From: Erysipelotrichaceae bacterium | GTDB lineage: Bacteria > Bacillota_I > Bacilli_A > ML615J-28 > CAG-313 | NCBI GenBank assembly: GCA_015059015.1 | Contig: SVBG01000008.1 | Span: forward strand, 1-64,000 | DNA: 64,000 nt | Direction: 5' to 3' | Part shown: in pieces, positions 37,517 to 45,510 of the stretch | How positions within the stretch are numbered: position 1 is the stretch's first letter | Layout: every line of letters starts with the position of its first letter | Notes under the pieces: generated by a model | Database searches by the model: none | What the model saw: only the letters and a program-made list of their open reading frames with translations | What the model was told of the DNA's origin: nothing | Program-made: the position numbers and the translations under genes

Positions 37517-37634
37517 AAAAATGTGCAGTTAATTTAAAAAAACATACCAAAATGTGCAATTAATTAACAAAAAAACATACCAAAATGTGCAATTAATTAA
37601 TAAAAAAACATACCAAAATGTGCAATTAATTAAT
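37517..37634. repeat. about 3.6 tandem copies of a 33-bp repeat
   Basis: Units begin at 37517 (32 bp), 37549, 37582 and 37615 (partial). Each starts AAAATGTGCAATTAATTAA and ends AAACATACC; units 2 and 3 differ at one base. They lie 55 bp upstream of the ATPase gene. Because there is no variable spacer they are not CRISPR. The regularity suggests a multi-site binding region or simple tandem expansion. Confidence 0.85.
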
Positions 37635-37688
37635 CGTTTTAGTTGTAAATCATTTTATAAAGGTATATAATATATATGGTGATATAAA

Positions 37689-39044
37689 ATGGAAAGAAAG
37701 GCTTTAGAAAAACTTTTAAAATGGTTGAATAATTCTAGAAGAAAACCATTAATTGTATGGGGAGCAAGACAAGTAGGAAAAACTTATTTAATTAAGAATA
37801 TTTTTGCAGAAAGATATTTTAAAAATAATTACGTTTATATAGATTTTAGAATAGAGAAGAAAATTAAAGATTATTGTGATGTGGAAGTTGATCCTAAAAA
37901 AATTATTGAATTTATTTCAATAACAAAAAATGTGAGGATTAATGAAGATACGTTAATAATATTTGATGAAATTCAAGAATGTTTAGGAGTTATAACTTCT
38001 TTAAAGTATTTTTGCCAGGATTATCGAAAACAACCTGTTATAGCAACAGGTTCTATGGTTAGAATAAAAATAAATAGAACAACTCATAAACGTGGTGTTA
38101 ATAAAAACGAAAAATTTTTATTCCCTGTTGGTAAAATTAATCAATTCACGATGTATCCTATGTCATTTGAAGAATTCTTAATAAATTATAATATAAATTT
38201 ATATAATAAAATTTGTGAAAATTATAAAAATAAATGTCCATTAGAAAATGAATTTCATGATTTAGCAATGGAAGTTTTATATAAATATCTTTTAGTTGGA
38301 GGTATGCCTGAAGCAGTTGATGCTTTTTTAGAAAACGAAAGTTATTATGATTCAAGAGAAGTTTTAAAAGAATTATATGATAATTATTTATCTGATATGC
38401 AACTATATCAAGCTAGTCCTGAATCTATAATTAGAACTAAAAGTATTTTCCGAAATATTTATGCTGAATTAAACAAAGAAAATAAAAATTTTAAAGCATC
38501 TTTAATTGAAAAAGGTACAAAGAATCGAGATATGAAAACTCCAATTGATTGGTTGACGACATCTTTACTTGTTCATAAATCATATCTTGTTAATGAAAGA
38601 GTAACGATTCCTTTAATTCAAGATGAAAATGCTAATTATAGGCTTTATTTAGGTGATATAGGAATGTTTTCATATCAAAGTGGTATAAATGCATCATCAT
38701 TTTTAGATAAAGATGCTCATAATACATTGGCAGGAGTTTTTTTTGAAAATTATGTTGCTTTAGAATTAGTTGCTCATGAATTTAAACTTTGTTATTGGAA
38801 AGGTAAAAATGATGCGGAGTTAGAATTTTTAATTGAAGTAAATGGTAACATATATCCAGTTGACGTTAAAAAAAGTAAAGGCACATTAAATTCTATAGAA
38901 AAATTCAGAAATCATAATCCATTAAACTATGTTATTAAGATTTCTAAAAATAATTATGGGATAGATGAAACTAATAAAATTGTTACTATTCCTTTGTATG
39001 AAGTATTTTTATTATTGAATGAATTAAAATTGCAAATTAATTAA
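37689..39044 (+). CDS. AAA ATPase with C-terminal DUF4143 domain
   Basis: Residues 18-35 contain IVWGARQVGKTYLIKNIF (Walker A), followed by IIFDEIQE (Walker B) near 97 and an ATGSM sensor near 120. The C-terminal YWKGKNDAELEFLIEVNG and YPVDVKKSKG form the DUF4143 restriction-nuclease-like core. Such proteins are widespread accessory ATPases of unsettled function. A TATAAT-like box lies just upstream, after the 33-bp repeats. Confidence 0.85.
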   Translation: MERKALEKLLKWLNNSRRKPLIVWGARQVGKTYLIKNIFAERYFKNNYVYIDFRIEKKIKDYCDVEVDPKKIIEFISITKNVRINEDTLIIFDEIQECLGVITSLKYFCQDYRKQPVIATGSMVRIKINRTTHKRGVNKNEKFLFPVGKINQFTMYPMSFEEFLINYNINLYNKICENYKNKCPLENEFHDLAMEVLYKYLLVGGMPEAVDAFLENESYYDSREVLKELYDNYLSDMQLYQASPESIIRTKSIFRNIYAELNKENKNFKASLIEKGTKNRDMKTPIDWLTTSLLVHKSYLVNERVTIPLIQDENANYRLYLGDIGMFSYQSGINASSFLDKDAHNTLAGVFFENYVALELVAHEFKLCYWKGKNDAELEFLIEVNGNIYPVDVKKSKGTLNSIEKFRNHNPLNYVIKISKNNYGIDETNKIVTIPLYEVFLLLNELKLQIN

Positions 39045-39088
39045 CTTAAAAAATTACACAAAATAACGTATATAGACAGGTGATTTAT

Positions 39089-41215
39089 ATGAAGACTTTA
39101 GTATTAACAGAAAAGCCAAGTGTAGCACGTGAGATAGCTAGAGTACTTGGGTGTACAACAAATAAAAATGGTGGAATTATTGGACCTAAATATATTGTTA
39201 CATGGGCACTTGGTCATTTAGTGACACTTGCTATGCCTGAGGAGTTAAAACCTGAATGGAAAACATGGGATGAGTCAACCCTTCCGATGATTCCTAAGAA
39301 GTTTGAAACAAGAGTAATTGCTAGCACTAGTAAACAATTTAACTGTGTAAAGAGTTTTTTAAAGAGTGATGAAATAAGTGACTTAGTTATTGCAACAGAT
39401 GCTGGTCGTGAAGGGGAACTTGTCGCAAGATGGATTATTGATAAAGTTGGTTTTAAGAAACCTATGAAAAGACTTTGGATATCGTCTATGACGGATAAAG
39501 CAATTAAAGAAGGGTTCAAAACACTTGTTGATGCAAAAAATTATAATCGTTTATATGATGCTGCAGTGGCACGTGCTTGTGCTGACTGGTTAGTAGGGTT
39601 AAATGTTTCACGTGCTTTAACTGTAAAATATAATGCATCACTTTCTGCTGGTCGTGTTCAAACACCTACACTTGGATTAATAGTTGATAGAGAAAAAGAA
39701 ATTAAGAGTTTTGTTCCTAAAAAGTATTATCAAGTTCATTTAAAAGCATTTGAAAATGATTTTGTGCTTTATAAAAATGGTAATCCTTATTCTATTTATG
39801 ATAAAGAAGAGGTTGTAAAACTTGTTAATAAATTAAAGAGTGAAAAGTTTATTTGTAAAAATGTTGTATCTAATCTTAAACATGAAGCACCACCACTTTT
39901 GTATGATTTAACTACTCTTCAACAAGATGCGAATAAGTTATATGCATTTACCGCAAAAGATACTTTAAACATTGTTCAAAAATTATATGAAAACTATAAA
40001 TATTTAACATATCCTAGAACTGATTCTAAATATTTAACAACTGATATGTACCCTACCATTAAAGAACGTTTGATTAATGCATCATATGGTGAATATGCTA
40101 AGTATGCTAGGATGATAATTGATAATGGTATTACTAATAGCAAAAGAATATTTAATAATCAACTTGTTAGTGATCATCATGCGATAATACCTACTGAAGA
40201 AAAGTGTATTATTGGGATGTTAGATAGTGATGAGGCACGTGTTTATAATTTAGTTCTTAAACGTTTCTTAGCAGTATTTATGAAAGATTATGAATATATT
40301 ACATATTCTATTGTTATTGGAAACGATGAGTTTGAATTTAGAACAAGTGTTAGTGAAGTTAAAGATTTAGGGTGGAAAGTATTATATGATGCAAATGTTA
40401 GTAGTGTTCATAAAAATAATTTTACAAAAGGAGTTGAAATAAATGGAGAACTTTCTTTTGTAGAATCAATTACAAAACCAGCTGAAAGGTATACTGAAGC
40501 AACTTTACTTTATGCTATGGAACATGCGGGAAAGTTTACAAATGATTTAAAAGAAAAAGAAGCATTAGCAGAATCATCAGGAATTGGTACTCCTGCAACT
40601 CGTGCAGAAATAATTGACCGTATCTTTAGTGCGGGATATGTAAAACTAGTTGGAAGAAGTATTCATCCCACAGAAAAGGGGATCCAGTTAATAGATCTTG
40701 TACCTAGTGACTTAAGAAGTGTATCTTTAACCGCTAAACAAGAATTATCGCTTGATAAAATAAGTAAAGGAAAACTTAATTATCATAACTTTATAGATGA
40801 AATGGTTGTTTTTACAAAAGAACTTACAAAGTGTGTTCTTTTATCTAATTCAAAATATCATCATGACAATGCAACAACTCATAAATGTCCACAATGTGGT
40901 AAGTTACTACTTGATGTTACTAATAATTTTGGTAAGAGTTTAGTATGTCGTGACAAAGAATGTGGGTATAAAAAACATGTTTATAAGATATCTAATCTTA
41001 GATGTCCTACTTGTCATAAAAAGCTTAAACAAATAGGAGATAAAGAAAATGGGTTCTTCCAATGTGAATGTGGTTTTAAAGAAAAATGTTCATCTTTCTT
41101 TAATCATTTACAGGAAAGTAAACAAGGAATGAATAAAAAAGAAGTTCGAAAATTCTTGGATAAACAAGAAAAAGAAATTCCAAAGAATAATCCTTTCGCA
41201 GACTTCTTTAAATAG
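39089..41215 (+). CDS. topB: DNA topoisomerase III
   Basis: ATG 39089 follows AGGTG; a GTG 9 bp earlier belongs to that site. Type IA topoisomerase: TOPRIM start KTLVLTEKPSVAREIARVLG, TDAGREGELVARWI near 116, catalytic tyrosine in YLTYPRTDSKYL near 310 and SSGIGTPATRAEII near 505. The C-terminus has two zinc-ribbon-like parts (CPQCGKLLLDV...C...C and CPTCHKKL...CECG). It relaxes or decatenates DNA. At 708 residues it is normal for Bacillota TopB. Confidence 0.92.
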   Translation: MKTLVLTEKPSVAREIARVLGCTTNKNGGIIGPKYIVTWALGHLVTLAMPEELKPEWKTWDESTLPMIPKKFETRVIASTSKQFNCVKSFLKSDEISDLVIATDAGREGELVARWIIDKVGFKKPMKRLWISSMTDKAIKEGFKTLVDAKNYNRLYDAAVARACADWLVGLNVSRALTVKYNASLSAGRVQTPTLGLIVDREKEIKSFVPKKYYQVHLKAFENDFVLYKNGNPYSIYDKEEVVKLVNKLKSEKFICKNVVSNLKHEAPPLLYDLTTLQQDANKLYAFTAKDTLNIVQKLYENYKYLTYPRTDSKYLTTDMYPTIKERLINASYGEYAKYARMIIDNGITNSKRIFNNQLVSDHHAIIPTEEKCIIGMLDSDEARVYNLVLKRFLAVFMKDYEYITYSIVIGNDEFEFRTSVSEVKDLGWKVLYDANVSSVHKNNFTKGVEINGELSFVESITKPAERYTEATLLYAMEHAGKFTNDLKEKEALAESSGIGTPATRAEIIDRIFSAGYVKLVGRSIHPTEKGIQLIDLVPSDLRSVSLTAKQELSLDKISKGKLNYHNFIDEMVVFTKELTKCVLLSNSKYHHDNATTHKCPQCGKLLLDVTNNFGKSLVCRDKECGYKKHVYKISNLRCPTCHKKLKQIGDKENGFFQCECGFKEKCSSFFNHLQESKQGMNKKEVRKFLDKQEKEIPKNNPFADFFK

Positions 41216-41227
41216 AAAAAATTTTTC

Positions 41228-41270
41228 AAGAAATTGCTAAAAAAAAAGAGCAATTTCTTAATTTTTTTTA
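41228..41270 (+). terminator. intrinsic terminator after topB
   Basis: AAGAAATTGCT (41228-41238) pairs with AGCAATTTCTT (41249-41259), followed by T8. Confidence 0.85.
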
Positions 41271-41299
41271 ATTATATAAGTGAAAGGAAGGTAAACGGT

Positions 41300-41950
41300 A
41301 TGTTTAAAAAATGTTTTTTATGTTTAATTACGCTATGTTCATTAACAACTGTATTAAAAGTACATGCAGCATCTAGTACTAAAAATACAGGGCATTCTGA
41401 CATTATTGAACTTGGTTTTTATGATTATCATTTAGGTTATAAATTACTAAGTGAAATGTCAAATGATGAAATTAATAGTGCGTATAAAAAAGTTAAGTCA
41501 AAAGCTTTTGGCTGGAGTGTAAAAGAGATTAATAATAATGTAGATGCATGGTATATTTCTAAAATTATTTTTAGTAAAAGTAATAGAAGTGAACAAGTAT
41601 ATACTTTTACTTATACAAATAAACATACATCAAAAAAAGAAGTAGAACTTAGCGCAAGTGGTTCTATTGCAACAAAAGTTTCAGGTAAAATTAAATCAAT
41701 AACTTTATCAGGAAGTCTTAATGGTGAAGGGGAAATTAAGAAAACTACAGAAGAATATTTTGAAGAAAAAGCTAATTTTTCGGTTGATTTAATGCCATAT
41801 ACTAAACTTACTTTAATGGTTAGAGGGGATTGTATTGTATCTAATGGTGTAGGTAAATATTATATGTTTGGGATTCCATTTTCTAAAGGAACTTGGGAGT
41901 ATATTGATTTTGTAACAGAATATTATGAATTTTTTGAAGAAAAACTATAA
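41300..41950 (+). CDS. secreted protein of unknown function, first gene of an ABC export cluster
   Basis: ATG 41300 after GAAAGGAAGG; the longer open frame begins inside the topB terminator. Residues 1-24 form a signal peptide ending VHAASS, giving a ~190-residue exported protein with alternating strands (TFTYTNKHTSKKEVELSASGS). No cysteine lipobox. The next gene overlaps its end by 26 bp. Inference: the secreted product or partner of the downstream transporter. Confidence 0.6.
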   Translation: MFKKCFLCLITLCSLTTVLKVHAASSTKNTGHSDIIELGFYDYHLGYKLLSEMSNDEINSAYKKVKSKAFGWSVKEINNNVDAWYISKIIFSKSNRSEQVYTFTYTNKHTSKKEVELSASGSIATKVSGKIKSITLSGSLNGEGEIKKTTEEYFEEKANFSVDLMPYTKLTLMVRGDCIVSNGVGKYYMFGIPFSKGTWEYIDFVTEYYEFFEEKL

Positions 41951-42842
41951 AATAATTATATTTATTGGTCTAATAATTTTATTTATTGTTGGAGGATGTC
42001 TAATTATGTTTAATAAGAAATCTGAAGAATGTGAAATTATTACATTTAAGAATGATTATTATGTTGTAAATGCAAATAATAATAATTATATTAATGTACC
42101 TCTATATGTAAGTGTAAAAGATTCTATTTTAATAGATAAAGCTGAAATAAGTAATATTTGTTTAGTTAATGATGTAGAATCAGAAATTATTCCACTTTCC
42201 ATAGTAGAATTGGAGTTTTTAAATGAAGTAAATTATGATAATAAAACGTTTTTTCAATACGATTTAAAACTAGAGATAGATTTTATAATAAATAATTTAA
42301 CAGTATTGGATGATGTATATTTGAAAATATCATACCATTCAATGGAAGCTGTTAAAATATTAATTGGTAATATTAGTATGTATAATTATAGTTTAAATGA
42401 TCAAGTGTATTATACTAGTTTAAAAGGTATAACTAATAATTATGATGACACTGAAATGTTAGTAGGTGTTTTAGTTAAGTTAGAAACCGTTAATGATATA
42501 AATATTATTGGTATAGAATCTATGAATAGTTCTGTTGAAATTGATTTAGAAAAATCTTATGTAGTAGAAGAAGAAGTAGCCTCAAATTTAAATGATTTAA
42601 TTGATGAAAATTATAATGTAATAGGTAGTGGAAATTGTAACAATGATATTGTTATTAAGTCTGGAGATTATTTGTTTCTATTACTAAAATACAAAGATTA
42701 TACGCAAGTACCAATCCAAGGTTTTGTTATAAAATATTTATTTAATGATTCAATTAATGAAAAAGTGCTTACACCGTTTATGTTTTACAAGACAAATAAT
42801 GTAAAAAGAGAAATGGTAAAAATAGTTTATGAAATCAATTAA
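41925..42842 (+). CDS. membrane-anchored extracellular protein
   Basis: A single N-terminal hydrophobic span (residues 9-29, containing VGGCLIM) anchors ~275 extracytoplasmic residues rich in acidic and Asn residues, probably beta-rich. No family recognised. Starts inside the upstream gene and overlaps the ATPase gene by 14 bp, so the four genes 41300-44107 are translated as one unit. Confidence 0.6.
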   Translation: MNFLKKNYKIIIFIGLIILFIVGGCLIMFNKKSEECEIITFKNDYYVVNANNNNYINVPLYVSVKDSILIDKAEISNICLVNDVESEIIPLSIVELEFLNEVNYDNKTFFQYDLKLEIDFIINNLTVLDDVYLKISYHSMEAVKILIGNISMYNYSLNDQVYYTSLKGITNNYDDTEMLVGVLVKLETVNDINIIGIESMNSSVEIDLEKSYVVEEEVASNLNDLIDENYNVIGSGNCNNDIVIKSGDYLFLLLKYKDYTQVPIQGFVIKYLFNDSINEKVLTPFMFYKTNNVKREMVKIVYEIN

Positions 42843-43422
42843 GGTAGTTAATTTATGTAAATCATATGGGAAAAATATAGTTTTAAATGATGTAAATTTA
42901 GAATTAAACAGTGCTTTTGTATATTTTTTGACTTCAGCAAATGGAAGTGGAAAGACAACGCTTTTTAAATGTTTATTAAGAGAAACCAACTTTAAAGGAG
43001 CAATAGAAGATAAAAATATTATTTATTCTTATTTACCAGACAAAGTGAAAATACCATCATATGTAACAGTGTTAGAGTTTTTAATTATGTATTTAAGAAT
43101 AGATTATAAAGACGTAGATATTAACATAATTAATGAATATTTAAGTTTATTTGATATTTTAAAATATAAATATCGGTTTATGTATGAACTATCAAAGGGA
43201 ACGAGGCAAAAAGTATTTATCATAAAAACATTATTATCAAATGCTGATGTATATTTACTTGATGAACCATTAGCAGGTTTAGATTATAAAAGTAGAATAA
43301 CCTTTATGATGAGGTTGAAAGATCTTCAGGAAAAAGGAAATATTATTGTTATTGCAACTCATTATTATAATGATTATTCTTTTGATAATAAAAAAGTGAT
43401 AGAAATTGATGCAAATAGTTAA
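42829..43422 (+). CDS. ABC transporter ATP-binding protein (short)
   Basis: A 197-residue ATPase: Walker A SANGSGKTT near 39, a modified signature LSKGTRQKVFII near 122 in place of LSGGQ, and Walker B VYLLDEPLAGLD near 140. It resembles small exporter ATPases of bacteriocin-immunity or peptide-export type. Overlaps both neighbours. Confidence 0.85.
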   Translation: MKSIKVVNLCKSYGKNIVLNDVNLELNSAFVYFLTSANGSGKTTLFKCLLRETNFKGAIEDKNIIYSYLPDKVKIPSYVTVLEFLIMYLRIDYKDVDINIINEYLSLFDILKYKYRFMYELSKGTRQKVFIIKTLLSNADVYLLDEPLAGLDYKSRITFMMRLKDLQEKGNIIVIATHYYNDYSFDNKKVIEIDANS

Positions 43423-44107
43423 AATACATAGGAAATATTTAATTAACAAAGTTAATGTCTTGTTGTTCATATTTATTGTTTTTGTGGAGATTTTGATATG
43501 TTTTTTAAGTATAAAACACTTAAAGTTAGAATATAATTGGTTTGAAGGTAAAATTGCTTTTACCTCATATTTAGAAACTAATTTGATGTATTATAAGTTA
43601 GTTGTAATCAATTTGATATGTTTTATATGGGGAAATTCATTTACTAAAAATGCAAATAGTTACCATTTATTAGTAACTGGTTATCAAGGAATAAAACTTA
43701 AATATATTTTATCTAAGTTATTAATGTTAATTATAATTACTATTTCTTTAATATTTATAAGTTTTTACTTAATGACTTTAATTGGTGTATTATGTTGTAA
43801 TTTTGTAAGCATTAATAAAATAATTTTTGAACTATTTATAAATGTGCTGTTAATTTGTATAATTTATGGTTTATTGTCGTCTGTTTTTACCATTTTAATT
43901 AATAATCAATATGCGTGTTTTTTATCTAGTGGAATTTTTGTTTTGTGTGAGTTAATTAGTGATAGTTTTAATGATATAAAGCTTTTCTATGTATTCTTTC
44001 CCGGACTTTCATTAAATTATGATTTATGTTTTGGGATAATTCATTTATTATTTATTTCTATAATTTATGTTTTTTTGGTTGTTTTAGTTTATTTATATAA
44101 AAAATAA
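43409..44107 (+). CDS. ABC transporter permease (predicted)
   Basis: ATG 43409 overlaps the ATPase end by 14 nt. A 232-residue protein with about six hydrophobic spans (e.g. NVLLFIFIVFVEILICFLSI and ILSKLLMLIIITISLIFISF). Family assignment rests on its place after the ATPase. Confidence 0.65.
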   Translation: MQIVKIHRKYLINKVNVLLFIFIVFVEILICFLSIKHLKLEYNWFEGKIAFTSYLETNLMYYKLVVINLICFIWGNSFTKNANSYHLLVTGYQGIKLKYILSKLLMLIIITISLIFISFYLMTLIGVLCCNFVSINKIIFELFINVLLICIIYGLLSSVFTILINNQYACFLSSGIFVLCELISDSFNDIKLFYVFFPGLSLNYDLCFGIIHLLFISIIYVFLVVLVYLYKK

Positions 44108-44118
44108 GGGTATATTAT

Positions 44119-44147
44119 TTGCGAGAAGTAGAAAATTATGGTATAAT
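44119..44147 (+). promoter_or_regulatory. promoter of infC-rpmI-rplT
   Basis: TTGCGA (44119-44124), 17-bp spacer and TATAAT (44142-44147) with an extended TGG. It starts a ~175-nt leader before infC. Confidence 0.8.
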
Positions 44148-44152
44148 ATCTA

Positions 44153-44329
44153 CGAATTAAATAGTGTTTATGAAAAGTAGAAGTCCCACTTCTCACCTGA
44201 CCAAATATTTTGGTGGGTAAAAGAGTCATTATTCCTAATATATTGGAACAACTGAGGTGGGCATATTATGCTCACTTTTTATTCTTTTCAAAATACAATT
44301 TATTTCAAAAATTTTTGGAGGTGGACAGT
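44153..44329 (+). promoter_or_regulatory. regulatory leader of the infC operon (L20-leader-like) with terminator
   Basis: The leader contains complementary segments around CACCTGACC and GGTGGG and a clear intrinsic terminator: GTGGGCAT (44257-44264) pairs with ATGCTCAC (44268-44275), followed by T5. In Bacillota, ribosomal protein L20 binds such a leader and promotes early termination. Here the alternative pairing is not worked out, so the L20 link rests on position and the terminator. The longer open frame through it (from GTG 44210) is not coding. Confidence 0.6.
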
Positions 44330-44869
44330 ATTAAGCCAACAGATAAAAAAGGTGAAAACCTAATCAATGAACAAATTGAAGCTAGTTATGTATTAGTTAT
44401 TGATGAAAGCGGAAATCAACTTGGTAAATTACCAATTGAAGAGGCATTAAGTATTGCAGATGACAAGGGATTAGATCTTGTTTGTGTAGCACCTAATGCG
44501 GAAGTGCCTGTTTGTAAATTAATGGATTATTCTAAATACCGTTATGAACAAAACAAGCGTGCTAAAGAAGCAAAGAAAAATCAAAAAATTATTAGCGTTA
44601 AAGAAGTAAGACTTAGTCCTACTATTGATGTGGGCGACTATGAAACTAAAGCTCGCGCTGCGCGCAAATTTATTGAGGGTGGCGATAAAGTTAAGGTTAG
44701 TTGTCGTTTCCGTGGTCGTATGATTGAGCAAGCTAATAATACAAAAGATTTATTCTTAAAATTTGCGGAAAAGCTATCTGATATTGCGCAAGTAGATCAA
44801 CAACCAACACTTGATGGACGTAATATGTTCATGGTATTGAGTCCAAAAATGCAAAAAAAGAAAAAATAA
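44330..44869 (+). CDS. infC: translation initiation factor IF-3
   Basis: IF-3 binds the 30S subunit and checks start codons. The start is ATT (44330), 6 bp after GGAGGTG and giving the normal N-terminus ending in GENLINEQI; ATT/AUU starts are a known autoregulatory feature of infC, since IF-3 itself rejects them. ASYVLVIDESGNQLG, CKLMDYSKYRYEQNKRAKEAKK and EVRLSPTIDVGDYETK are clear IF-3 motifs; length 179 is typical. First gene of infC-rpmI-rplT. Confidence 0.95.
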   Translation: MKPTDKKGENLINEQIEASYVLVIDESGNQLGKLPIEEALSIADDKGLDLVCVAPNAEVPVCKLMDYSKYRYEQNKRAKEAKKNQKIISVKEVRLSPTIDVGDYETKARAARKFIEGGDKVKVSCRFRGRMIEQANNTKDLFLKFAEKLSDIAQVDQQPTLDGRNMFMVLSPKMQKKKK

Positions 44870-44886
44870 TAAAGGAGAAAAGAATC

Positions 44887-45087
44887 ATGCCAAAAATGAA
44901 AACTCATGCAGGAACAAAGAAACGTATTAAAGTTACTGGTTCTGGCAAATTCAAACGTAGTCGTGCAGGTAATCAACATCTTGCACCAGGAAAAACACAA
45001 AAACAAACAAGACAATTGAGAAAATTCTCTCTAGTTACTACTAGTGATGTTAAGAGAATTAGACAACAATTGGATCAAATTAAGTAA
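44887..45087 (+). CDS. rpmI: 50S ribosomal protein L35
   Basis: 66 residues, very basic, starting PKMKTHAGTKKRIKVTGSGK as in other L35 proteins. Encoded 17 bp after infC with AAAGGAG before the ATG. Confidence 0.95.
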   Translation: MPKMKTHAGTKKRIKVTGSGKFKRSRAGNQHLAPGKTQKQTRQLRKFSLVTTSDVKRIRQQLDQIK

Positions 45088-45103
45088 GGAGGACTAAGAG
45101 AAT

Positions 45104-45463
45104 ATGCCACGTACTAAAGGCGGAGTAGTCGCAAGAAGAAGACGTAATCGAGTTCTAAAAGCAGCTAAAGGTTTCTGGGGTTCAAAACATTGTTTATTTA
45201 AAGTTGCTAATCAACAAGTAATGAAAGGTCGTCAATATGCATTTAGAGACCGTAAAAACAATAAACGTAACTTCCGTAAATTATGGATTGTTCGTATCAA
45301 TGCTGCTGCACGTATGCAAGGATTAACATATAGTGTATTAATGCACGGTTTAAAAGTTGCTAATATTGATATTAATAGAAAGATGTTAGCTGACTTAGCT
45401 GTAAACGATATTGCTATGTTTAATAGTCTTTGTGATGCTGCTAAAAAAGCTCTTGCAAAATAA
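45104..45463 (+). CDS. rplT: 50S ribosomal protein L20
   Basis: 119 residues; [49 protein letters not shown] and the [10 protein letters not shown] segment define L20. It helps assemble 23S rRNA and in Bacillota represses its own operon through the leader. Strong AAGGAGG site; strong terminator after. Confidence 0.96.
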   Translation: MPRTKGGVVARRRRNRVLKAAKGFWGSKHCLFKVANQQVMKGRQYAFRDRKNNKRNFRKLWIVRINAAARMQGLTYSVLMHGLKVANIDINRKMLADLAVNDIAMFNSLCDAAKKALAK

Positions 45464-45472
45464 TTAAAATAA

Positions 45473-45510
45473 AAATACTATTGAGAAAAATTCCCAATAG
45501 TATTTTTTTT
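45473..45510 (+). terminator. convergent bidirectional terminator between rplT and the metallophosphoesterase gene
   Basis: AAATACTATTG (45473-45483) pairs with CAATAGTATTT (45495-45505) with T run on one side and A run on the other, so it can serve both strands. Confidence 0.85.

Noticed and set aside
37517-37634. CRISPR array
   Set aside because: Units are contiguous with no variable spacers and there are no cas genes.
44210-44329. N-terminal extension of infC from GTG 44210
   Set aside because: It crosses the leader terminator and lacks similarity to IF-3; ATT 44330 has the ribosome site.
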